DNA from: Sulfurimonadaceae bacterium
Lineage (GTDB): Bacteria; Campylobacterota; Campylobacteria; Campylobacterales; Sulfurimonadaceae
Length of the DNA: 40,009 nucleotides
NCBI GenBank assembly: GCA_016744905.1
Contig: JADGDM010000022.1
Span: forward strand, 1 to 40,009
Direction: 5' to 3'
Positions 33,956 to 40,009 of this stretch are shown here, piece after piece; positions within the stretch are counted from its first letter, which is position 1, and every line of letters starts with the position of its first letter. Under the pieces are notes generated by a model. The model had not been told where the DNA came from and searched no databases. It saw nothing but the letters and a program-made list of their open reading frames with translations. The position numbers and the translations under genes are program-made.

Positions 33956-34473
33956 ATATTAATACCTTTTTATTTCTCATCAGTGCTATTTTATTTTCGA
34001 TTTTTGTATTTATCAAACCTTTTGATATTCATAAAGCAGAAACAAAAGAGGTAGCGATGCTAGAGCTTAATGACTTTGTTATTTATGAACTGGATACAAA
34101 GGGATTAAATACGAAGCTTATTGGTGCGCATGCCTTTAAATTTACCAATCGCTATGAAATTGATGATGTTGATTACACAGACAGTAAAAATGAATTAAGT
34201 GATAACTTAACGGCGAAATTTGGTAAGTATCAAGATGATATTATCGATCTTAAAGGTGAGGTGCATTATACCCGTGTTGATGGCATACACTTTGAGAGTG
34301 ATGAGGCACAATACAAAAATAAACTGGGTGTTGTGAGTACGCAAAAGGACTTTAAACTTTATCAAGACAAGAGTTGGTTCCATGGAACAAAACTATTTTT
34401 CAACACAAAAAAAGAGACCTATAATGCAAAGAGTGTTACAGGTTCATATCAACTATTAGAAGAGGGAACTTAG
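33946..34473 (+). CDS. lptC: LPS export periplasmic-bridge protein LptC
   Basis: This 175-residue protein has one N-terminal membrane anchor (about 5-25, INTFLFLISAILFSIFVFI) and a periplasmic beta-jellyroll-type region, as in LptC. LptC receives LPS from LptBFG and hands it to LptA. Sequence identity in this family is low, so the call rests on architecture and position between kdsC and lptA. GTG start; overlaps lptA by one base. Confidence 0.8.
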   Translation: MGLNINTFLFLISAILFSIFVFIKPFDIHKAETKEVAMLELNDFVIYELDTKGLNTKLIGAHAFKFTNRYEIDDVDYTDSKNELSDNLTAKFGKYQDDIIDLKGEVHYTRVDGIHFESDEAQYKNKLGVVSTQKDFKLYQDKSWFHGTKLFFNTKKETYNAKSVTGSYQLLEEGT

Positions 34474-34949
34474 TGAAAAAATATCTTATTTATTTTATTT
34501 TAACAGCTTTAACCACAATCAATGCAGATGAATTACGTATCAAGTCTGATGGATTTGAAGGTGATGATTCGAAGGGAATTACTATATTTACGGGCAATGT
34601 AGCAATTAAAAAGGGGATAGATGAACTCAATGCTTCTAAGGTAACCATCTATACGAATAAAGAGCATCAACCAACCAAGTATGAAGCGGTAGGTGATGTG
34701 AAATTTTATTTACAAAATGAAAATAATGCAACATATAAAGGTCGTGCTCAAAGAGTGATCTATTATCCTGTAAAACAAGAGTACCATTTTTATAAAGATG
34801 TCTACCTTGAAGAGATAGGGGATAAAAAAGTGATAGAGGGTGATGAAGTCATTCTTAGTGTAGAAGATGGAAAAGCTTCAGCCGTAGGCGCACCAACTAA
34901 ACCGGTGTTAATGATATTTAAAATAGCTGATAAAAATGAGACAAAATGA
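34473..34949 (+). CDS. lptA: LPS transport periplasmic protein LptA (OstA-like)
   Basis: A 158-residue exported protein with signal peptide (MKKYLIYFILTALTTINAD) and a single OstA/LptA beta domain. Typical segments are DDSKGITIFTGNVAIKKG, YEAVGDVKFYL and VEDGKASAVGAP. It forms the periplasmic bridge carrying LPS to the outer membrane. GTG start overlaps lptC by one base; it overlaps engB by four. Confidence 0.88.
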   Translation: MKKYLIYFILTALTTINADELRIKSDGFEGDDSKGITIFTGNVAIKKGIDELNASKVTIYTNKEHQPTKYEAVGDVKFYLQNENNATYKGRAQRVIYYPVKQEYHFYKDVYLEEIGDKKVIEGDEVILSVEDGKASAVGAPTKPVLMIFKIADKNETK

Positions 34950-35566
34950 TAGATATAGTCGACCCTAAATTTTTAATGTCTGCCGCAAATGTGGCAGGAG
35001 CCCCTGAGTCAAATGAACATAATGAGGTCGTTTTTATGGCGCGCTCCAATGTAGGTAAAAGTTCAATCCTTAATGCCCTAACCAATCACAAAGGCTTGGC
35101 TAAAGTTTCTGCAACACCGGGTAAAACACGCTTAATCAACTACTTTGATATAGATTTTTTAAATCGTGATGATGATTCGAGAATGCCGGCAAAATTTGTG
35201 GATTTACCTGGTTTTGGATATGCCAAAGTTTCTAAGTCTATTAAGTCTGATTGGGAAAAAAACTTAACACAGTTTATCTCTCGACGTAAACAGATTAAAG
35301 TTTTTGTCCATCTTATTGACTCTCGCCATACCAACTTAGATATTGATCATTCAGTCGATGATTATCTCTCAGAATTTTTAGAAGACAATCAGATTCTATT
35401 GCATGTATTTACAAAGATTGATAAGTTGAATCAAAAAGAGAAAACGGCACTTAGAAAAAAATTCCCTTATGCAATCTTAGTTTCAAACAGTAAAAAAACA
35501 GGAATTCCAGCACTTAGAAAAATTATTTATGATCTGTTAAATGAAGAGACTGATGATTCATTATAG
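34946..35566 (+). CDS. engB: ribosome biogenesis GTP-binding protein EngB/YsxC
   Basis: A 206-residue GTPase needed for large-subunit assembly. G1 is ARSNVGKSS (32-40), the switch region GKTRLINYF, G3 DLPGFGYAKVSK, G4 TKIDKLN and G5 VSNSKKTGI. It overlaps lptA by 4 bases and the acetyltransferase gene by 14. The engB-after-lptA order is conserved in Campylobacter as I recall it. Confidence 0.93.
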   Translation: MIDIVDPKFLMSAANVAGAPESNEHNEVVFMARSNVGKSSILNALTNHKGLAKVSATPGKTRLINYFDIDFLNRDDDSRMPAKFVDLPGFGYAKVSKSIKSDWEKNLTQFISRRKQIKVFVHLIDSRHTNLDIDHSVDDYLSEFLEDNQILLHVFTKIDKLNQKEKTALRKKFPYAILVSNSKKTGIPALRKIIYDLLNEETDDSL

Positions 35567-36011
35567 AAAAGCAACTTTAAAAGACATCGCCTCTATGCAG
35601 GCACTTGTTGCTCCTGAGGTAGAATCTGGTCTGATTTTATTACGCAGTGATGATGAAATTTCTACCAATATTAGATCCTATACCTTAGCGTGTGATGGAA
35701 ATACGTTGGTAGGTTTTGTTGCATTACATATCCACACTCCTTATTTAGCGGAAGTACGTTCTTTAATTGTTGATGGAAATTACCGGGGAGAGAGAATAGG
35801 TACTACATTTATAGAAAAAACCTTAAGTGAAGGTAGAGAACTTGGATTACAAAAAGTTCTATCACTAACATATGAGCCAAAGCTATTTGAGCGTATTGGT
35901 TTTGTTGAGATCCCAAAAGAGTCCCTGCCTGAACATAAAATTTGGGCTGATTGTATTAAATGTAAACACTTTCCTATATGCAACGAAGTTTCACTTATAA
36001 TCACTTTATAG
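35553..36011 (+). CDS. ArgA-like GNAT N-acetyltransferase (probable short-form N-acetylglutamate synthase)
   Basis: This 152-residue GNAT protein has the acetyl-CoA loop YRGERIGTTFIEK and ALHIHTPYLAEVRSLIVD before it. SLTYEPKLFERIGFVEI and the tail WADCIKCKHFPICNE, with three cysteines, match short NAGS-type enzymes, which supply N-acetylglutamate for arginine synthesis. ATG at 35553 is preferred because an AGAG-type ribosome binding site precedes it; ATG 35541 would add four residues. Substrate is inferred. Confidence 0.78.
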   Translation: MIHYRKATLKDIASMQALVAPEVESGLILLRSDDEISTNIRSYTLACDGNTLVGFVALHIHTPYLAEVRSLIVDGNYRGERIGTTFIEKTLSEGRELGLQKVLSLTYEPKLFERIGFVEIPKESLPEHKIWADCIKCKHFPICNEVSLIITL

Positions 36012-36430
36012 ATTATTTGATTATTTTTGTAGCGTTTATCGCTTATGAAAGTCTCTCAAATATCTATCTCTTTTTTCCACCACTGATCTCTTTACTACTG
36101 TGGTACATGATAAAATATGTGCGTACTGAACAGATGCCTGGACTTATATTGGTTGTCTTAATGACATTGGTATATGAGGTGGATAAGGGATACATCCTTT
36201 TTAGTGTCTTAATCTATTTTTTCTTAGTCATCTATTTTCTTTTGCCACGTATTGAACAGTATATTATTTGTAAATCTTGTATACGTTTTATTATAGTGCT
36301 GTTGGCGTATGTGGGTCTGTATATTTTTGCTTCTATTTTTGCACAGGCTTTTTGGTTAGATATGCCTGCTTTTACCTTTGCTATTTTTTACTATATTATA
36401 ATTGAATTTTTTATAGTGAGTCTATTATGA
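35978..36430 (+). CDS. MreD-like small integral membrane protein
   Basis: The 150-residue protein is almost entirely hydrophobic, with about five membrane helices and short charged loops (KYVRTEQ, LPRIEQ). No motif is diagnostic. Size, topology and the position directly before PBP2, overlapping it by 4 bases, suggest an MreD-type partner of the elongation machinery (inference). It overlaps the acetyltransferase gene by 34 bases, and no ribosome binding site is seen, so translation is probably coupled. Confidence 0.65.
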   Translation: MQRSFTYNHFIDYLIIFVAFIAYESLSNIYLFFPPLISLLLWYMIKYVRTEQMPGLILVVLMTLVYEVDKGYILFSVLIYFFLVIYFLLPRIEQYIICKSCIRFIIVLLAYVGLYIFASIFAQAFWLDMPAFTFAIFYYIIIEFFIVSLL

Positions 36431-38220
36431 TTCGTGTAAAAATTATACTTTTTGTTCTTTCCTTTGTCTGGATATCTCTGTTGGTACGGGTGTTTTATCT
36501 CTCTATTCAATCAAATAATTATTATGAGACTCTTTCTCATCGTAATACAATTAAAACTGAATTGCTCTCTCCGATTCGAGGCGAAATACATGACCGTAAT
36601 AATATTCCTATTGCCATTAATGAACTGGGTTTTAGAATTCAGGTTTTGCCACACTTAAGTGGAAAGAAAAATATTGAAAAACTAGAAGAAGAGATCTCTT
36701 TTATTGCCTCTTTAATTAAAGATATAAATCAGACAAAACTTATAAAAAAATATAAAAAGTATGACTCTTATTATAATCATGACAATATTGATGTGATTGA
36801 TTTTATCTCTTATCAAGATATTGTACCTATCTACTCAAAGCTCAACTTACGAGAAAACATAAAAATAGTCCCTTCTCCTAAGAGAAAATATCCTTATAAA
36901 GAGATTGCGGCACATGTTTTAGGTTATGTAGCAAAGGCCAATAAAAAAGATGTAGAGAAAGATCCCCTTCTTAAACTGATCGGCTCAGTAGGTAAAAGTG
37001 GAGTGGAACGATATTATAATCGTTATTTAGAGGGTGAAGCCGGTGAAAAGCAGGTGCAAGTGAGCGCTTCAAATGAACAGATTGAAGTGTTGAGTTCAAA
37101 GTCACCGATCGAAAACAGAAACCTTACTTTGAGCATAGATATAGAACTTGAAAAGTATATTTCTGAACTTTTTAAAGGGAAGACAGGAAGTGTTGTGGTT
37201 ATGGATATTAATGGTTCAATACTCAGTGCTTCAAGTTTTCCAGAATATGATCTAAATGCCTTTGTTTTTGGAATTTCTAGCAAAGATTGGAGAGAACTGA
37301 TTTCTAGTGTTGATTCACCTTTTACAAACAAACTGGTTAATGGTCTTTATCCTCCAGGATCTACCATCAAAACAGGATTGGGTCTGCTCTATATTACTTC
37401 TGGTATTAGCGAGTGGTGGTACGCAACATGTAGCGGTTCTATGACCTTAGGAAATCGTAACTTTAGATGTTGGAAACATGATGGACATGAAAAAACAACC
37501 ATCAGAAAAGCGATTAGAGAGAGTTGTGATGACTATTTTTATAAGGGAAGTTTAAAGGTTGGTATTGCCACGATGTCCCAAGGCTTGATGCGTTATGGAT
37601 TGGGTCAAAAGACAGGTATAGATCTACCCAATGAGTTTATTGGTACCGTACCCAGTCGTGCATGGAAACGACATAAATTTAATCAACCTTGGTATATTGG
37701 TGAAACGCTCAATACTTCTATTGGGCAGGGAGACTTTTTAACCACACCCGTTCAAATTGCGCAGTTTACAGCGTTAATGGCAACAGGTAAGTTGGTTAAA
37801 CCAACTATCGCTTATGAGATGAATGGAGAGCGAAAAAAACCTGAATTTAGTGAAGTACTTAATGCCTCAGAAAAAAAACGTTTACCAATTATACAGCGCG
37901 CTATGATTGATGTTTGTAATCATCCTAAAGGAACGGCGACACACTACCTACACTCTAAGGTCAAGATAGCTGGAAAAACAGGTACAGCCCAAGTTGTAGG
38001 TATTTCACAAGAGGTTGTAAAACGTCTTAAAGAACACGAGATGGAAAAATATCGACGTTCTCATGCTTGGTTCACAACCTATGGTCCGTACAAGCACCCT
38101 CAATATATTGTCACCGTCTTAGTCGAACATGGGGGACATGGTGGAGCAGCGGCAGGAAGTATCGTCTCCAAAATTTATAACAGACTTTACGAAGATGGTT
38201 ACATAACATCTCGCTATTAA
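36427..38220 (+). CDS. mrdA: penicillin-binding protein 2, elongasome transpeptidase
   Basis: A 597-residue class B PBP that crosslinks peptidoglycan during elongation with RodA. One N-terminal membrane anchor (about 5-25) is followed by the dimerisation/pedestal domain with LLSPIRGEIHDRNN. The transpeptidase domain has the nucleophile Ser312 in PPGSTIKTG, the SxD-type SCDDYFYKGS and KTGTA at 517-521. LGQKTGIDLPNE is PBP2-like. It ends the long overlapping run that began at mltD. Confidence 0.94.
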   Translation: MIRVKIILFVLSFVWISLLVRVFYLSIQSNNYYETLSHRNTIKTELLSPIRGEIHDRNNIPIAINELGFRIQVLPHLSGKKNIEKLEEEISFIASLIKDINQTKLIKKYKKYDSYYNHDNIDVIDFISYQDIVPIYSKLNLRENIKIVPSPKRKYPYKEIAAHVLGYVAKANKKDVEKDPLLKLIGSVGKSGVERYYNRYLEGEAGEKQVQVSASNEQIEVLSSKSPIENRNLTLSIDIELEKYISELFKGKTGSVVVMDINGSILSASSFPEYDLNAFVFGISSKDWRELISSVDSPFTNKLVNGLYPPGSTIKTGLGLLYITSGISEWWYATCSGSMTLGNRNFRCWKHDGHEKTTIRKAIRESCDDYFYKGSLKVGIATMSQGLMRYGLGQKTGIDLPNEFIGTVPSRAWKRHKFNQPWYIGETLNTSIGQGDFLTTPVQIAQFTALMATGKLVKPTIAYEMNGERKKPEFSEVLNASEKKRLPIIQRAMIDVCNHPKGTATHYLHSKVKIAGKTGTAQVVGISQEVVKRLKEHEMEKYRRSHAWFTTYGPYKHPQYIVTVLVEHGGHGGAAAGSIVSKIYNRLYEDGYITSRY

Positions 38221-38234
38221 TGGCAATTTGCCAT
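38220..38234. repeat. near-perfect palindrome immediately after mrdA
   Basis: ATGGCAATTTGCCAT has 7-base arms around one T and begins at the last base of the mrdA stop codon. No T run follows, so it may be a short terminator stem or a protein binding site ahead of the small gene at 38288. Confidence 0.45.
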
Positions 38235-38287
38235 GAAATGACAGATGCTATATAAAACAGTGTAGACTATTTTAAGGAATTATAATT

Positions 38288-38506
38288 ATGGTACAAACAA
38301 ATAAAAGAGAAAAAAAATATCAACCAAGTTCTGAGACATATATCAGTGAAAATCGTTATTTGTATGAGGGTAGAATTGTTGATTTGATTACAGTTTTTAA
38401 TGAAGGTAGTAACAGTATCGCTATTGTTGAAGATGAGAAGGGGAAACAGTTTGAAGTTTTTAAAAATAAACTTGTTAAAATTGAAGATACTGCTGTTTCA
38501 TCTTAG
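38288..38506 (+). CDS. small protein of unknown function, 72 residues
   Basis: I do not recognise a family. The protein is soluble and charged. A lysine-rich start (KREKKYQPSS) is followed by what look like four beta strands (YLYEGRIVDLITVF, SIAIVEDEKGKQFEVFKNKLVKI), an arrangement like a small SH3-type barrel. An AAGGA ribosome binding site lies at 38274-38278, so it is likely real. Confidence 0.6.
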   Translation: MVQTNKREKKYQPSSETYISENRYLYEGRIVDLITVFNEGSNSIAIVEDEKGKQFEVFKNKLVKIEDTAVSS

Positions 38507-38541
38507 AAAAATGACTTTAAGACTCTAAGTAAAGGATACAC

Positions 38542-38838
38542 ATGGACACACCTATACTATACTCCATATCTGGAATAATTGTTTTATTTATTGTTATAAT
38601 AATTACTTTCCAGTCTTCTAAAAAAAGCAAAAAATCAATAAAAACAAAATCCCAAAAGAGAGCAGAAATTCTTGATGCTTATCGGTCTGAATTAAAAGAT
38701 GCTTTGAGTGAAAGTAAAGAAGAAAATAGGGTGGCTGTTAAAACTGCTTTATTGAAAAAATTCAATCAAGAACTCTCTATGAACATCTTTTTTGATAAAG
38801 ATGAAATCAAAGAGATTATTTACGAATTAAATAAATGA
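38542..38838 (+). CDS. small single-helix membrane protein, 98 residues
   Basis: One N-terminal hydrophobic helix (about 6-26, ILYSISGIIVLFIVIIITF) is followed by a lysine-rich stretch and a charged helical cytoplasmic domain. No family is recognised. It has an AAAGGA ribosome binding site at 38531-38536. Its last 12 bases overlap the end of the convergent antiporter gene. Confidence 0.65.
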   Translation: MDTPILYSISGIIVLFIVIIITFQSSKKSKKSIKTKSQKRAEILDAYRSELKDALSESKEENRVAVKTALLKKFNQELSMNIFFDKDEIKEIIYELNK

Positions 38839-39744
38839 GTGTTCGACAAAAAGAGCGAGTAAAATGAGTAGAAAAACACCTGCTGATTTATTATAAAGAC
38901 GGTTCGCTAAGATAAGAAATAGTGCCAAAGATGCTGCAACCATCATAATGATGTCATAAGAGTTGGCCATTAAGTCTACGCTTAGAGGTGCCAGTAGTGA
39001 AGCACCTCCTAAAACCATTGCAAAGTTAGCAACGTTTGAACCGATAATATTTCCGATACTGAGGTCTGCATTGCCTTTTTTAATGGCTACAAGTGAAACT
39101 ACAAGCTCTGGGAGTGATGTTCCTAGTGATATCAAAAACAGACCAATGATCCACTCACTTACTCCAAACTGTCGCGCTATAGCTGAACCACTCTCGACTA
39201 CAAAGTGTGCACCACCGACGGTAAAGACAAAACCTACTGTTAAAAGAAGTAGTGTTTTACCCCATGCAAATTTCTCTTTATCTTCTTCATCATCCTCTTC
39301 TTGTTCTTCTGACGTGAAAAGAAAAAAGATAAAAGCACCCATGAGTGCTAAAAACATCACGCCATCAAAACGAGAAATAGTTCCATCAATAGACATCACT
39401 AAAAAGAGGATAACTGGAAAAATAATCCAAGCACTATCAAGTGCAAATAGGTTGCGCGCTGGGTTCATCTTTTTAGCAATAATAAAAACCATTCCTAAGA
39501 CAAGCGTAATATTAAACATCACAGAACCAATGACATTGGCAACAGCCATATCACTTTTACCTGCGGCACTTGCCATCATAGAAGCTGCCATCTCTGGTAG
39601 TGAAGTTCCCAGTCCAACAAGTGTTGCACCGATGATAAAGTGCGAAATATTAAAGTGAAGCGCAATACGCTCTGATTCGTTGATGATAAAGTCTGCTCCA
39701 TAAATGAGGGCAAACATTGCTGCTATAAAAATTCCGATATCCAT
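38827..39744 (-). CDS. calcium/sodium antiporter (CaCA family, YrbG-like)
   Basis: A 305-residue inner-membrane exchanger with about ten helices in two inverted halves. The alpha repeats are LVGLGTSLPEMAASMMA with NVIGSVMFNI, and ISLGTSLPELVVSLVA with NIIGSNVANF; their Glu and Asn residues bind cations. A very acidic loop (EEQEEDDEEDKEK) joins the halves. Its start codon adjoins the ybeY stop, so the two form one minus-strand unit. Confidence 0.92.
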   Translation of the reverse strand: MDIGIFIAAMFALIYGADFIINESERIALHFNISHFIIGATLVGLGTSLPEMAASMMASAAGKSDMAVANVIGSVMFNITLVLGMVFIIAKKMNPARNLFALDSAWIIFPVILFLVMSIDGTISRFDGVMFLALMGAFIFFLFTSEEQEEDDEEDKEKFAWGKTLLLLTVGFVFTVGGAHFVVESGSAIARQFGVSEWIIGLFLISLGTSLPELVVSLVAIKKGNADLSIGNIIGSNVANFAMVLGGASLLAPLSVDLMANSYDIIMMVAASLALFLILANRLYNKSAGVFLLILLALFVEHSFI

Positions 39745-40009
39745 TATAATCCTTGTTCTGTTCTAACTATTAAACTTTTTGGTAATTGAAACTGTTCTAT
39801 AAGTTCTGCTTCTTTGGTTCGCATCTCACCACTATCAACTTCATGATCAAATCCAAGAAGATGTAGCAGTCCATGGATAAAAAGAAGTTGTACTTCGTGA
39901 TCGAGTGTATGTCCAAATTTATCTGAGCCACGTTGGGCATAATCAACACTGATAACGATGCTTCCAAGTAGAGGCATATCAAGGTAAGGAAAGCTTAAAA
40001 CATCGGTGC
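39744..40009 (-). CDS. ybeY: endoribonuclease YbeY, 5' end outside the window
   Basis: The frame is open to the right edge; the ATG at 39977 is internal, since upstream codons read TDVLSFPYLD, a standard YbeY segment. The metal-binding motif is HGLLHLLGFDH. YbeY acts in 16S rRNA 3'-end processing and ribosome quality control. Only the C-terminal part of about 88 residues is visible. The stop overlaps or adjoins the antiporter start. Confidence 0.9.
   Translation of the reverse strand, partial: TDVLSFPYLDMPLLGSIVISVDYAQRGSDKFGHTLDHEVQLLFIHGLLHLLGFDHEVDSGEMRTKEAELIEQFQLPKSLIVRTEQGL

Larger units (their letters stand above)
59..39459. repeat. highly iterated palindrome, core GCGCGC (consensus CCAGCGCGCTGG), 33 copies across the window
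   Basis: First bases of the GCGCGC cores: 59, 664, 2083, 2466, 2784, 4334, 5122, 5885, 6256, 6544, 6868, 9266, 9302, 9499, 9727, 10627, 11796, 16198, 16355, 17134, 17966, 21533, 24201, 27029, 27792, 28124, 28966, 29184, 30038, 33428, 35039, 37896 and 39454. Seventeen are AGCGCGCT; the copy at 17966 is the full 12-base palindrome. All copies are inside genes, in all three frames (Ala-Arg, Arg-Ala, Ser-Ala-Leu). Counted by eye. Confidence 0.85.

Noticed and set aside
38963-39658. Long plus-strand reading frame opposite the antiporter gene
   Set aside because: The antiporter on the minus strand has clear alpha-repeat motifs and membrane segments; the opposite frame has no family features or ribosome binding site and is a shadow of it.
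1-40009. Alternative genetic code with TGA as tryptophan
   Set aside because: TGG is used for tryptophan throughout, and TGA is the natural stop of other genes such as the MscS-like gene (4108), hisB (33464) and the gene ending at 38838.

Overview
The window is AT-rich, densely coded chromosomal DNA from a member of the Campylobacterota (epsilonproteobacteria). It most resembles a free-living, sulfur-oxidiser-like genus such as Sulfurimonas; the genus is inference. The evidence is a type-E succinate:quinone oxidoreductase (SdhA-SdhB-SdhE), a Helicobacter-type BioV-like esterase, and two gene orders I recall from Helicobacter and Campylobacter: aroB-mscS-mtaB-ftsH-like, and nadK-recN-tatD-mltD-rlpA-kdsC-lptC-lptA-engB-mrdA. 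There are no tRNA or rRNA genes, CRISPR arrays, insertion sequences or prophage genes, and no gene-free stretch above about 150 bases.

Layout. 1-8.1 kb (+): the end of a TrkA-C/RCK-type protein, aroB, an MscS-like channel, mtaB, an FtsH-like AAA+ protein whose zinc-protease motif is lost, a BioV-like esterase and mog. 8.1-12.0 kb (+): a heme-motif surface lipoprotein interrupted by one in-frame TGA, followed by a Tat-exported DUF1501-type protein. 12.1-14.6 kb: a divergent FecR-domain protein and CHASE2/class III cyclase. 14.7-17.0 kb (+): a three-CXXCH lipoprotein, a TlpA-like thioredoxin and ApbE. 17.0-18.5 kb: exonuclease III (-) and a stand-alone helicase C-terminal domain (+). 18.6-22.2 kb (-): sdhA-sdhB-sdhE. 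22.3-23.5 kb (-): a degenerate GGDEF protein. 23.6-26.7 kb (+): thiL, truD, psd and a divergent cold-shock-domain protein. 26.7-27.3 kb (-): an unknown 199-aa protein. 27.4-38.2 kb (+): two overlapping runs, nadK-recN-small membrane protein-tatD, then mltD-rlpA-hisB-kdsC-lptC-lptA-engB-NAGS-mreD-like-mrdA. 38.3-40.0 kb: two small unknown proteins, a Ca2+/Na+ antiporter (-) and the end of ybeY (-).

The long plus-strand run brings together peptidoglycan remodelling (MltD, RlpA, PBP2, a likely MreD), LPS production and export (KdsC, LptC, LptA) and ribosome assembly (EngB). Nearly every gene overlaps the next, which points to translational coupling. The 8-17 kb block is rich in exported heme, thiol and flavin functions and has a signalling pair in its middle.

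The strongest unexplained signal is not a gene. The palindrome GCGCGC, usually extended to AGCGCGCT and at best CCAGCGCGCTGG, occurs 33 times by my manual count, always inside genes and in all three codon frames. A little over one copy would be expected by chance at this base composition. It behaves like a highly iterated palindrome of the cyanobacterial HIP1 kind.
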